Shown here one piece after another: positions 23,113 to 35,672 of a stretch of DNA of 64,000 nt; the stretch's first letter is position 1; every line of letters begins with the position of its first letter. A model generated the notes under the pieces. That model searched no databases. It was given only the letters and a program-made list of their open reading frames with translations, and was not told where the DNA came from. This DNA is from Cryptomeria japonica. Lineage: Eukaryota > Streptophyta > Pinopsida > Cupressales > Cupressaceae. A program made the position numbers and the translations under genes. The stretch is taken from the NCBI RefSeq assembly GCF_030272615.1, contig NC_081408.1, forward strand, positions 408,052,889 through 408,116,888, written 5' to 3'.

Positions 23113-25229
23113 GCGGTGGCACTAGAATAGCGTCGGTGAGAAGACAATAAGACACTTGCGAGGGAAGAAAAAAAAAAGCGGGGAATGAGAAAATGCCCCA
23201 GGTGGATGAAGGAATGGATAGGGATGCCCCCTCGAGAGGGTGCGCGGGGAAAAAGGAACTAGACGATGTCTCGAAAGAAACATTTTCCCAACAAACAATA
23301 TAGAAGGAAAGAAACAGGACGAGAAGGGGGAAAAAATTCAAATGCAATGGATGAAATGATCATGGAGCGCAAGCACCCACGAAATAGGATGCCGTGTAGT
23401 GATCATTTATTTTTATTTAGCAGTGTATGTGAGTCACTAGAGTATAAGGAACCAAGGTGTGATTTCATAGCCAATGCATGGGCTGACACATATAAATAGA
23501 CACACAGGCTAATCTAGCACCACACAGAGTTACAGAGAACATGCAGGCAACAATGCTAGAAGAAACCCCAACAAAAGATATGCCCCAATGTAACATGAGA
23601 TAACAAAGACCACATGAGGGTACAACAAGGAACACATCCAAAAGACACGCCAAGCAAAAACCAAAAGCAACAAGATCACATCCTGAGCCTTGTTATTCCC
23701 AACGCACCATGATATAAAGGATTGTGGCGACCAAGAGGAAATAGGACTTGAGGAGCTTAAAAAGATAAAAAAGAATCAAAGCCAACATGAGGGCCTCAAA
23801 TATATTTTAACAAAAGGATAACTGATTGGATGAGGATTTGATGATGTCTGACTTGCGAAAGGATACATCCTACGCAAACTGATGATTAGATAAAAGATTG
23901 ATGATGGGATGACAAAAGATATCGGATAGGATCATGATAACAAAGATGATCAAAGATGATTACCAAAGAACCAGCTGATAGGATATGATTTGGACGAGAA
24001 AGACAAGGACACCTATGTACAATGACACCTATATACAAGATGTACAAGAGATATGGATGACGGAAGAAGACCCAAGGACATGCATGATGTTGCCCCAATC
24101 ATTGATGAAAAGCCATATGAGATTGATGAATGGATGGGGTGTTGTTGATGTGGGAATGATATATCCCGAAACAACACAAGGTTTGGGAAGGATGCATCCC
24201 GATGATGATGATTGGATTGTGATCAAGGCTTGCAGCAAGGCTGGGAACAAGACCATGGATGTGATTGGATTAGTGTTTGACCTCGGATAGCTGAGGAAGA
24301 TGGATATTATTTGCACGCGATGGTGGATTTCAAGGAGTAGATGGATTGATTTGGATGGAGAGCATTGGATTTCATGAGGGTAGCCTAGAGATAGATACCA
24401 ATGACAAGGGATGTAAGAGGCAATGGCATGATATGGGCGAAGGGATGGAAGATAGGATGAAAAGGATTTGGAAATGAAAGTGTTAGGGATCTGGTTGGGA
24501 GATGCAAGGATGAGGGACAAAGGTAGATGAGGATTAGGAGAGGAACCAATCATGGATGAAGGGATGGAGGAACTATGAGATAAGGTTTGGTGGATGGATG
24601 GATATAATAACTAACCGGTGTAACTGGGAGATAAAGATTGGTGGATGGACGTATATGATAAGATGACTGAGATGAGGATAGGAAGTTGAGGGAAGTGGAT
24701 GGAAGATAGGGTGATGGATAGATAAGAACGATGAAGGAAAAGTGTGATAGGGAAACAAAGGCTAAGAGATGTCTAAAGCATGTATACATGGCGACCTTTT
24801 CTTTTTATCAAGATCCCAATGAGGATAGATGAAGTGAACTGGATAGGATATGATGGGTATGGTAGATAGATGGAGGACAAAATGGTGAGTTGGTTAGAAG
24901 AACTTTCCCCCAACTGCGGAGAGCAAAAGGATGAGGGGAATTATGCATGAGGCCTGTTTACCAGGTTTTCATCATGGTACTTGTCCAAGGCACCTGTTTG
25001 CCAAGTTTTCACCATTGGATGAATTTTCTCATTTTTTTTTCTTTATTTATTTATTTTTTGAATTTTCTGATTTTTGGGAGGGAACGTTATGGATGGAGAC
25101 AGATGAGGATAAATGGATTTGGAGGATAGATGGATGGAGGAATCAAGCGGAAAGTTCCATATCAAGGCAATAGGAGCCCATTTGGAGCGAGCATTGGATA
25201 TTGGTACAACTTTATTAGGACTGAGTATA
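23113..25229 (-). other. 3' untranslated region of the tandem element
   Basis: This is low-complexity sequence rich in GATGGATG and AGGATGA phrases on the plus strand. Near 24940-25060 it contains a box (CCTGTTTGCCAAGTTTTCACC) followed by a T-rich tract; a close match sits at 56500-56610 in the Tat element. I see no supported gene; the frames in it are Pro/Ser/His/Ile-rich by-products of the repeats. Confidence 0.55.
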
Positions 25230-28200
25230 TTATGCAAAGGCTTGGATTAGATGGTTTTGATGGGGAATGTAAGGGATATGGTAGTGAAAAGTGTTTGGAT
25301 GGAGTGAAGGAAAATGAGTGTGATGGGCGGATGTTGTCAGGATCAACATTGGCACATGTTGTGGGGGACGTGAGATGAGTGGAGGAGAGATGGATGGAGC
25401 ATGTGGATATGATGGAGGAATTAGGACAGGGAGCTTTGGGACATAAGGACCCAAAATAGACTTAGGAGATGGAGGGGGAGAATGTTTTGCTGGTGGACTT
25501 GCAATTTTGGATGCCGTTGTAGGTTTTTCTTTTGGATGCATTGCTTCTTTTTGCTTTGTTTTTGTTTGCTTTGGAATCCACATTGTTTTTGCTTTAGTGG
25601 GCCTTTGTGGCCTTTGGGATTCATTGCATTTTTGTATCAACTTTTTCTTTGTGGGATCACCTTTATATTGTTGTGGATGTGTATCTTTATGTATTTTTGA
25701 TTTGGCATCCAAAGTTATACTAGTAGCCTTGGAAGGAGTATGCGAAGGTGTAGGAGATGAAGGAAATATGGATGGAATGATGGATGTGGGATGTTGGATG
25801 TTTGATGGAATGAAGTATCATGTGTCTTTGTTGATCCTGATTAGGAATGAAAGGAGTAGTATGTTTATGATGGGTGATAGGGATATGGGATCTACGTATG
25901 GAGGAACTAGTAGGAAAAGATGAAGGATGGGATTTTGGAATATAAGGGCCCAAAATGGATTTAGCATGTGGAGGATAGATGAAGGTAGATTTTGGGATAT
26001 AGGGACCCAAAATGGATTTAGAGGATAAAGGAGGAAGCTGGAAAGGGCTTTATATGATGGAGGATGGGGAATGCCGATAAATGGTTTGGAGGAATGATGG
26101 GGTGTTGCGATGGTGTGTTTGGAAGCATACTTGGATTTTGCATTAGTTGTACCAACATTTTTGGATGAAGTGCCTTGAGATATGTAACCAAGACCATGAG
26201 ATTCTAGATGTGCTTTGACATGGATGGGCTCCAAATTACCTTTCTCATATAGGCCTAAACCTTTACCTTGATAGTTCATTTTTTTAAGCATCTTATTTAA
26301 AATAGGATACTTGTTCTATAGGTAACAAGATGCGAGTCCTTTATCAAGTGGAGGAGAATGGGTGGTGTCTATGAGATGTTCTTCTGCTACGAATGAACTG
26401 CCATGGATGAATGTAAGCGAACCAAGGGGATAAAGTGATGGTGCTGGGATGCTTTGGATAGGAGGAAATGGAGGATAAAGAGGTGGAGTACATGGGATAG
26501 GAGGATCTTGACTTGGAAGAGGGGATGCTAGGAGATATTGAGATGAAAGAGGCAACAAAATGGCTAGATCTTGAATTGGATCAATAAATCTTTGAACATG
26601 ATTTGGAACAAGATCTTGGCATGATGGGATTGGTATGGATGGTGACAAGGGGTGAGTGGGTAGAATCTTCAGATGGAATAGATGGAATGATGGAAGGTTC
26701 AATGACTTGGGTGGATAGACTCAATGGAAGGATGGGAGATTCTTCAATTGGAGTAGATGGAGTGGATGGAAGGATGGGAGGTCCATCGGATTGAGTTTGA
26801 ATGATGGTAGAAGTAGGTGATGGGGATTGTGGTTGAACAATCTCAATGGATGGGAGGTTTTCAATGGTGTTATGAGGTAGGAGAGGAATGATAGGTGCCA
26901 ACATTGGAAGTGAAGTTGTATAAATGGAGGGAATGAAGGGTGGTGGATTGAGATAAGAGGGGGTGGATAAAGGTGTATTAGGATAGGATGAAGTGGATGG
27001 TGGTGAATTGCGATAGGATGAAGTGGATGGTTCGTTGAGATAGGATGAGGGATTAGGATTGGATGGGGAAGTGAGGTAGGATGGACGATTAGGATTGGAT
27101 GGAGTAGTGAGGTAGGATGGTCAATTAGGAGTGGATGGAGGTTTGAGGTAACATAGAGGATTAGGATTGGATGGAGGAGTGAGATAGGATGGAGGCTTAA
27201 GATTGGATGGAGGAGTGAGATAGGATTGATGATTAGGATTAGATGGAGGTTTGAGGTAGGATGGGGGATTAGGATTGGGGATTGTGTAATGAATTTGAAG
27301 ATAATGAGATGTTGGATTTGGATTAGGGATGTAAGTGGTAGTGTTGTTGTGAAAAGATGGAGGTTGGGATAGGACCATTGGAGAAGATGGATGTATGGAT
27401 GTTGCATATGAGGTGATGAGCCTAAATAATGGCTCTATTTTGATAGATTTTTGATATAATATTCCTGCCTAGGTCTTATGATTAGATAACATTTGGATTA
27501 TAATACTCTTTTAAGTTGATACCTTTAAGTGTTTCTGAAACTGGTTTAACTTATACCTAAGGATGTCATGTAATGATCTATTTATGCAAATATCTGAAAA
27601 TAATTATAAATATGGTTTGAATTATATCATGTTAGCATTAGTATATACACATGTTTGTTGTGCATTAATATCATGATGTAGGGTCATCAGAGGTGGAGTA
27701 AAGACAAATGGCGGTTCAAAAGATCATCAAATATATAACCGCAATGCAGACCCAATCAGAGAAATGGAGTAATGATCAAAACCACTTGACCAGATCTTTA
27801 GTAGATTACTTTATGAACATTTATAACTGCTCTTAGTGGAGCTTAGATCTAGGAGGCTAGCTATGCTATATTTTCCCAGCTGCAGGACATATGTAGTTCT
27901 GTTGTCTTGCGCTGACTTCTTCTCTTGTTAATAAATCTTGTTCACCTATTCTGTAGGAATGTGGTCGATCAATTAGAAGTTTGTTATAAGTTTTCCTATA
28001 AATAAAGGGATCTCTCTCCTCTCGGGGATAGCAAAGAACAACCATAGTATCTTGTAATACACAGTCTTTTGGTACTGTTTTATGTATTTTCTAGTCAAGA
28101 TGAAATAAAGAGATCAATGCGATTTTGGATAATTAGATAATTGTAATCTGAAGTTCTTGAGATACTCACTCAAGGGGGCCCACCTAGTGAGTAATCCTTT

Positions 28201-28916
28201 GTATGTTTCATTTAGTTTTATACTTCTATAGCAGTTGTTTCTATAGTTGTCTGTTCCTGCAGCCATAGGAAACAGTTCCTGTGTCTGTTCCTGCAGCCAC
28301 AACAACAGAGTAGTTCCTGCTGCCCGCTAGAACTTTGTCATTAAATAAGTAGTTGTTTAAAGTAATTTCTAGTTGTAAGATTATAGTATTAGTTCATTTG
28401 AGATTTTGTGTTTAATTTGAGAAGAATTCCCTTTCCTACAGTAATATAGGATGGTTGCAATATGAACTTGGTGCACATACAATGCTGGCCCATTTCAAGT
28501 TTACGTTCCTGGTTGATAACTAAATGAGCCTTTGCCACAGGAAAAGTTATCTATTTAAGGATATTTAATCCTTGAATTGTTTTTTATTACCTAGTTACCA
28601 TTCTAGTTGTCAGGACCAACATGAGGGATACATGGATGTGAGATATGAAGGAGCTATGGGCAGAAGACATGATAGATTTTCCTTGTCAAAGGTGTGATAA
28701 GGATTATTAGCAGATGCACATAAGAATGGTAGAGTAGATAGGATGAACAATTGAATTTTGGTATCTGACACTTGGCGCAAGCTTGCTAAGGATGAGAGCA
28801 TCAAGATTTTTAATTTCATATTCGTCTTGATCAAACATACTCTCATCATCATCAGAATGAGATGTAGTGGAAGAAAATGAAGGATGACCAAACTCATCAT
28901 AATAAAATTGCGACAT
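25230..28916 (-). pseudogene. Proline-rich ORF with G-patch domain, split by a solo LTR
   Basis: The minus-strand reading starts at 28916 with the same acidic N-terminus as the shorter copy (DDDESMFDQDEYEIKNLDAL). The 1.2-kb solo LTR interrupts it, and it resumes from about 27407 with a long Pro/Ser/Asn/Tyr-rich stretch in several frames. At 26291-26170 comes a G-patch-like segment (MNYQGKGLGLYEKGNLEP and HGLGY). A Lys/Gln/Pro-rich tail follows (25712-25230). G-patch domains bind RNA-related partners and activate helicases; in retroviruses one follows the protease. The ORF sits in the gag position, has several frameshifts and stops, and no catalytic domain is visible. Confidence 0.6.
27414..28621 (+). 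mobile_element. Solo LTR, 1208 bp, target duplication TGAGG
   Basis: It starts TGATGAGCCTAAATAATGGC, ends AGGACCAACA and is flanked by TGAGG at 27409-27413 and 28622-28626. The homologous place at about 18950 in the shorter copy is unoccupied and has TGAGG once. A TATA box (TATAAATA, 27997-28004) and an AATAAAG signal (28104-28110) give plus orientation. A diverged LTR of the same family is at about 46750-47950 on the other strand. Confidence 0.9.
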
Positions 28917-30412
28917 GATGATTAGTTGATGAGTTGGAGAGATGAAAGATGAAAAAATGGACGATAGACCATAATCTCAAAATAAGATGAATGACAGGAT
29001 CAAACTAGAATGGGGACTGACTTAGAGGAAGTTGGAAAGAGGATGAATTTTGATGTTCGACTATGGATGTTTGATGACCTAGAAAGAAGGCAATGGTGAC
29101 ACAAATTAGGAGATGAGATATGATGATGGTGATGACGCGAGAATCAAGATGATGACAACTAAAGTGAATACTACCAACTGAGATGATAAAAGTGACCATG
29201 CAAGTCGAGACCCTAGTGGACGATAATAATGACGTAAGCTAGAAGTGATGATAGCGATGCAACTATGCAAGCAATGAGGATACAGAGACATGCAAACACA
29301 AACTGAGATGGACGATAATGACGACTCAAGAGAATACAAACTGGATCGTGGGAACAAGGCAAGCTCACCAGACTATGAAGAAAACTCATTGGGATAGATT
29401 TTGGTAGCATAACAAGACAATAAGGATCAAACTTGCCGAAGGAAGAGGTGAACCCTCCACAATAAGGATCAAACCCTCTATTTCAAACTAAAACATGCAA
29501 ACCTGCTGTTTTAGGTAGCAAAACTGCTATTTCAGGGTGCAAACCCACTATAGTACCAATGCCTGAGATGACAGGTGACACTGATAGTGAACCTACTGGA
29601 CTAGGGTGCAAAACTGCTAGAACAAGACTGGAAAGCTTCAAACTGACTGAAAAATGCTTGAACAACATAATCGAATGAAAATGTAAACCCGCTATTTCAT
29701 GGTGCAAACACACTAGAACTGGGTAACATACACTATAAAAAGCAAACTCGTTATTTCAGGGTGCAAACCCACTGGAGGACAGTAGCAACTAGGACTATGT
29801 GAAATGTGATGTGTTTGCCGACTTAGATTGATTTTGGCAAAAGATTGTTGTGACACAAACACAAAAAACACACGAATATGATAAAAGCATTAACAATCAT
29901 GTACTTCCTAGGATAGTCAAATGACAGTACATGCTGAATCCCCTAGCCCAGAATAACACATCCAGCCAGATAGATATAAGCTTGGCAGCATTGGCTCCAC
30001 CCTCGACACACACTTCTCGGGCATACCAAGCTTCAAATTTCTAAAGACCCGAAGATCTCAAGAATTTTTCTATCTCAAATTGGGCGGTACATGAGGGGTG
30101 TCTTCGACATGCACGTATGACAATGCCCGAGTCAACCAGTAGAAGGATTGGGGCCACTATAACAATGGTTCATAGTAATTTTTTCGATGGGTGCAGTCCA
30201 ACAATAGATTCTCGAAGCAAGCCACTTAAGACTTTAATTGAGCTTATCGGTGTAGAGAAGGCCTCCACATAGGAGGAGTTCACTCAACACTTCAACCGTT
30301 TGACCAGGTTTTTTATATAGCGGCTCAAAAAACACAACTTGCAAACTTTAAGCGGGGGTCTTCAATTAGATGATTAGTTGCACAAATGTTAGCAAAAATA
30401 TCATCCAAAAAC
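28917..30412 (-). other. Leader of the tandem element, proximal part
   Basis: Non-coding sequence lies between the ORF start and the 3.6-kb insertion. It contains dispersed copies of the GCAAACCCGCTATTTCAGGG phrase (about 29470-29770), as in the shorter copy at 19790-20080. No supported gene. Confidence 0.6.
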
Positions 30413-33400
30413 TGTCACGAACCCTATTTTTCCATAATTATTTAATTAGGAAAATAATGTTTATTTTTCGCAAATGAATTGGAAATGAAATGAAATTGGA
30501 ATTATCAATGAAATAAGATAGGAGGTCGAATGCATTGAAATGATTTATATACAATTGAATGATCAGTAATAATTTTTATTGTAAATTGGGATCGTCATTG
30601 CTAATGAGCGATTGAGTGCAAGTGAATGCAGGAACTGGTGAACAATGATGAGGGCGAGAACATGGTTCAGGTAGAGTTGTCTTAGCTCTTGTATTTCGTT
30701 AGAATAGATGGAATCTCACACACCACATAGTGAAGTGATGCATATACATTTATGTTTGCATTGATGAATGATTTTGAGTCATGAATGACATTTTGTGAGT
30801 AAAGATAAATGTTATGTTTTATTTGTCTATGAAGAGTGAAAATTTGTTAATAATTTGAACATAAATAGTGACTATGATTTAACGTCCTTTATGTAGAAGT
30901 ATGTAAATTATCAAAACTATATTTAATGTTTGGTTTTCAAAATTATACTATAATTATATGTATTTTATATGTATATTAGTTCCAATAACTAGGACTCGAT
31001 CATATACATATATATACGTAGGTAATTATGGTTCATATGTAATTATATGATTATTTATAAGTTGAATAATTTGGATTTAACGACTAACGTACCTTATATA
31101 GAAAGATTATTTGCCTTTTGAATAAGAAAATGCATCTTTATTAATGATCATTTTATTTATATTGATACAAGTTTTATACGCATGGTAGTTAGATAACTAC
31201 GATTCCATTGGTCATACGTAAATATCTATATATATTTAGAGGTGAATATTGGAATTATGCTTATGTGATTTTTATTTTATACAAACATGATTATTTACAA
31301 TAATGTATTGATGAATATACATTTATAAAACTATGATTATATATTATATCTAAAAACGTTTAAGTTAGACTTACCTTGCAAACTTATTATGTAGTCGCTT
31401 ATTATATATTTATATACATTAAGCAAGGTGGTGGGTTTTAGTGAACCAAAGGATAGCGACCATGTCACATGATAGTTGGGGTGGTCAACTAGGCAAAGAA
31501 CCAACGTTAAACGCAGACTTGAGTTGCAGCAACATGGAGATCATGGCATAGACTTGGCAACTTGAGCGATACTCATGCTCATGACAAACACTTAAGTGTT
31601 TGTAATCATGTTTAACTTGCCTACCCCTCCACCAAGCGAGTAATTTGCCGATAATTTCCACAGTGATAACATAGAAGAAGACCTCAATCTTAGGCATATA
31701 ACCATAGATAGAAATGCATTAACAGGAACGTGGTGCCATGGTATTAGGAATACCCATGATAAGAAGATGTTGCGTATTCGACTCATGCACTTAAACTGTA
31801 GAAAATATAACAAGAATTGCCATCTCTGTTAGATGTGTAGACTTGAGAGAGAGTTAAATGGAAGACTCAACGTATGCAAAAGAAGACTTCAAATCAACAA
31901 CCATAACCGAGCCTCTAATTTGGGAGAGATCATAGGAGAATTTAGGATAAATAGAGACAGAGGATAGAAAGATAAACACACACAAGAAGATGGGAAGCTA
32001 AGCAAGATAGAGGAGAGAAAGAACGTAGAAGAGCAACAAAGAGATAAGAGAGAATAGAATAATGGAGATTTTGATGTGCTTACGACCGAGTCGTAAAACA
32101 TCAATGATGATCATCTCCGATATATTGTCGAATTTAGAGGTTACGCTCGTGAATGAGTGTTAATTACTTTATTATTAGAGGAATTCTCAGAATATAGAAA
32201 GGATAAGGACTAGGAATAGAGAGCTCGGGAGATAGAAGAGCGCTGAGAAGGAAAGCATTGGAATCCGGACGTATTGCCGACAATTTGAAGTTATCAAGGA
32301 TCATAATAGACCTGGATTGCGTTTCTTGAGGTAGGCTCAAATCTAGTATGTTTTGTTGAAGAGATTAAGAGATAAAGATTGATCTAGTTTTAGAATTATG
32401 AAATATTCTAATGGAAGATTTAGAGTCGCAAAATGAATCATTTTTAATTGTTTAAATTACGATCATGAAAATATAGATACAATAATGATATATTTATGAA
32501 AGTTTGTTGATAAAACTTAGTGAAACTCTTAGAAATTAGATCACCCAATCCTCTAGGAATAGAGTAAGAGGATAGAGAAAGGAACTCTGAAATTGAACTT
32601 CAAAGAAGATGAAATACTAGGATAATGAATTATTAAGAATTGAAGTTTATTTTGAATTTGTGTAGAAAAGACTAACACTTTTGAATTTGATCCTTGCATT
32701 AAAAATGGTGATTAGGTGTCTCATTTGAAAGGCCATATAGATAGGCGCCTTATGAATTTTCATCATGTTAGATAGTTGTTATGGAAAATTAGTAAAATCA
32801 GTGAGTTGAGTTCTTAAATCATGGAAAGTCACATATTAGTATGATGTTCGAGAAAAGAGGTAAATGAACCAAGGCACATGGAAAGATAGAGAGCTTAGAT
32901 GAAATAAAACTTAGATTTCTAAACCATAAGAAATGGAATGCACGTTAATGATTACGTTATTTAAATGTTTGATAATTGAATAAAAGAATGTGTGCTCATT
33001 TTATTCAATTTCTATGTAAAGATTCATACATGTGTTACACCTTCTTAATATTTAATTCTTGTCTTTAAATTGCTTGAAAGATAGAAGGGAAAGATTGTTT
33101 TCTTTCAGATATTTGATTATCCATAAAAGATTGTTTCCTGTCAGGTAGGATTGGTTGTAATAAAGATTTATTCTATCAATTTCTATTCAAATGAAAGATC
33201 GTCTTCTTAGCATTGTATTTTTATCTTGCAAGAAATAGGAATCTAGAATTGAAAGGCGAAAGATTGTCTTCTGTATAAATTTATTCAAGATTTATGTGAA
33301 CAAAGCTAGATAGGCTTATGTTTGTGGAAAGTTACCTTCCAGGACGGGTGTCGAATGTGGATTATAGAGAGAATAGTTGCTTTTCCAACTATCTATTTTT

Positions 33401-34031
33401 GCTGTGCATGGCATTATACTCGGTCGAGTTATCAAATTGAATTAACCATTGAAATAGATGGAATTCTTTTATTTTATGCTCTCTACCATATCCTAGATTG
33501 ATAATGAATGCTTGTTTCTTAAAAGAATTAGAAAAATGAAAATGCTTGTATCATCTAGGGATGCACCAGATTCCATCTTGCCTTTCGAATTCTTTTGCTA
33601 AGCAATTCGTGCAGGGTCGGGTATTCTTGATTGACCAAGAATTTCGGGGAAGCGTAAGCTTCAAGGTTGGGCGGAAAAAGTGCCTGAATCTTGTTCTCAT
33701 CTTCATGCTAAAGATTGCACTGGCGATAGCTTGGGTTGCAGATCAACATACACATCTCACCTTTTACTTTGTATTATTTATTATTGAACTTATGGCAACT
33801 TGAAAAGCTTAAGTATTGTATGAATGATATACTACTTTTATCGATTTATTGAATGAAGAATCTTTATCTTTTATAGAAATTTCATGTTTACTACGATCTG
33901 ACTGGAATGATTAATTGAAGCTATTAATGGAAAAGTAGAATGTAATAGACTTATTAACCGATTTATGAGTTTATTTAAGAATAAAGAGTATTTCGGCTAT
34001 TTTTGAAGTTAGCACGATTTACGTCTTTACA
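30413..34031. mobile_element. Long LTR-type insertion, 3619 bp, target duplication AAAAC
   Basis: It starts TGTCACGAACCC, ends ACGTCTTTACA and is flanked by AAAAC at 30408-30412 and 34032-34036. The shorter copy shows the empty target at about 21450 with AAAAC once. Inside there is no gag, pol or long frame, and the first hundred bases do not recur at the end. It is therefore best read as a very long solo LTR rather than a complete small element. The interior is AT-rich with short GA-rich stretches (about 31930-32080). Orientation is not determined. Confidence 0.78.
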
Positions 34032-34138
34032 AAAACACACAAGTTAGCAGATTAGTCCGAAAATAACATTCTGGAAAATGACTATAAATGCTAATTGAGT
34101 GAACCCGCTATTTCATAGTTCAAAACCGTCACTTTAAT

Positions 34139-34405
34139 GATGGAAAAACGCGAACCCACTATTTTAGTAATTGAAAAACGTGGACCCGCTACTTTAGGAA
34201 TGCTAATATGTGAACGTGCTACTTTAGGAATGCTAATGAGCGAACCTGATACTTTAGGAATGCTAATACTCGAAGCCGCTACTTTAGGAATGGAAATACC
34301 CGAACCCGCTACTTTAGGAATGGAAATACGCGAACTGACTACTTTAAGAATGGTAATACGCGAACCCGCTACTTTAGGAATGGAAATACATGAACCTGCT
34401 ACTTT
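34139..34405. repeat. 30-bp minisatellite, about nine units (copy 2)
   Basis: Same unit, order and variants as the array at 21555-21815, with scattered substitutions. Confidence 0.85.
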
Positions 34406-34712
34406 AAAGGGTCAATCTCGCCATTGTGTAAAAAAATAAAATTAAAAAAAGCATTTACAGATTCTGAAGAGCAAAATTGACGAAAATTTATACCTTCCGT
34501 ACGAATGTGATAGTGCGATCCTTCTTGTTCAGGTAGCGTTCCCACAGTTTCTAGGAGTGAACGCACTGTTTTGTAAAACATCGATATTGATAAAATAGAT
34601 TGCCGCTGAGGTAGAAATCCGCGTGTAGATTCGTGTTTTGCCTACAAGTGCTCAATATCTATCAAAAACACACTTAAACAACAAAAAACCATTAAAATGA
34701 CTGGTGAAGTGG

Positions 34713-34730
34713 GTCCCACTGGGCGTGCCA
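34713..34730 (-). other. Candidate primer-binding site of the tandem element
   Basis: TGGCACGCCCAGTGGGAC on the minus strand, five bases beyond the LTR end, identical to the site at 22130-22147. Confidence 0.6.
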
Positions 34731-34735
34731 GAAAA

Positions 34736-35672
34736 TGTGTGAGGGAAAATGTGCAAGCTAAACTAAACGATTGAAATAATGAAGAAAACAACCAAACAAG
34801 CCATTACATTCAAACACCTCAAGATTAGAATGATAAAACTAAAACAAAGAACAAAGCGAGAAACAAAACAAACCACAATTCTCGCTTTAATTTGATTATT
34901 CCAGGATTGGATGTGTGCTCATGATGTCAACGAATGTTTGATTATGCTCGATGATGACAAATGCAAATGCGAAAATGATTGGTGAAATATGCAATGTGAT
35001 GTGAGTAGTGATTTTGGTAGAGTAACGTGTGATAGTATGAAGGTGGATGAAATGGTCTAAAAATGGAGGGATAAAATAGGCAAGATGAGGAAGGGAAGAG
35101 GAAGTGAAGAGGAGACACTTGTCCTCAAAAGGGACAAGTGGCTCAACTAGGAAGGAAAGGGGTGACATGTGTCCCTAAGGACACGTCCATTTTGGGAAAA
35201 ACCACCCAAAATAGGATATTTTCCCCAAAACTAGGAAAGTTGGTTAGGATGTGCACATATGGAGGTTAGGAGGGATAGGACAGGGTTGTTTGGGAGGTTT
35301 GGAGGGTGACTAGGTTGTGGAAGGTTTGGATGGATAGGGTTGGTTAGGAACCTAGGGTTAGGACAAGGGTTAGGTGGGGGGTTAAAGTTAGGGGGAAAGT
35401 GACATATTTAAATAATCATTTAATTATTTAATTGAGGAGAGGAAAATCAATTAATTAAGAACTAATTAATAAAAGGGATTGGAGAGGGATAATTAATTAA
35501 TGGGAAGGGATGAAAGGAAGATTAATTAATTCAAAGGATTGGAAGGGGAGAGTTAATTAATTGGATTAATTAATTCAAGGGATGGTCTTAATTAATTAAG
35601 ATATTTTAATTAATTAAATGGATAAAGAAAATAAATTTGACTAAATTAATTAGCCAAATTTAAGTGTCTACA
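34736..35672 (-). mobile_element. 5' LTR of the tandem element, 937 bp
   Basis: On the minus strand it begins TGTAGACACTTAAATTTGGC and ends CCCTCACACA. It is the partner of 22153-23098, from which it differs by scattered substitutions and a deletion of about 20 bp in the AATTAATT-rich part. The bases beyond it (TAGAC, 35673-35677) are the candidate target duplication, whose partner is lost because the far end of the tandem array is truncated. Confidence 0.85.

Larger units (their letters stand above)
23099..34735 (-). mobile_element. Internal domain of a polymerase-less LTR element (LARD-like)
   Basis: This is the region between the two LTRs. On the minus strand it holds a long non-coding leader (34735-28917), a broken proline-rich ORF with a G-patch (28916 to about 25230) and a long 3' untranslated part (25229-23113). 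No protease, reverse transcriptase or integrase is seen, so the element must have relied on enzymes from elsewhere. It contains two later solo-LTR insertions (27414-28621 and 30413-34031). Confidence 0.75.
34037..34735 (-). other. Leader of the tandem element, distal part
   Basis: Non-coding sequence lies between the 3.6-kb insertion and the 5' LTR. It holds the second copy of the 30-bp minisatellite and, next to the LTR, the primer-binding-site candidate (34713-34730 on the minus strand). Confidence 0.6.

Noticed and set aside
23985-25174. Several 60-174 residue frames rich in Ile/His/Ser/Pro or Met/Asp/Gly
   Set aside because: They come from GGATGGATG-type low-complexity sequence in the 3' untranslated part of the tandem element. 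No domain and no consistent start.
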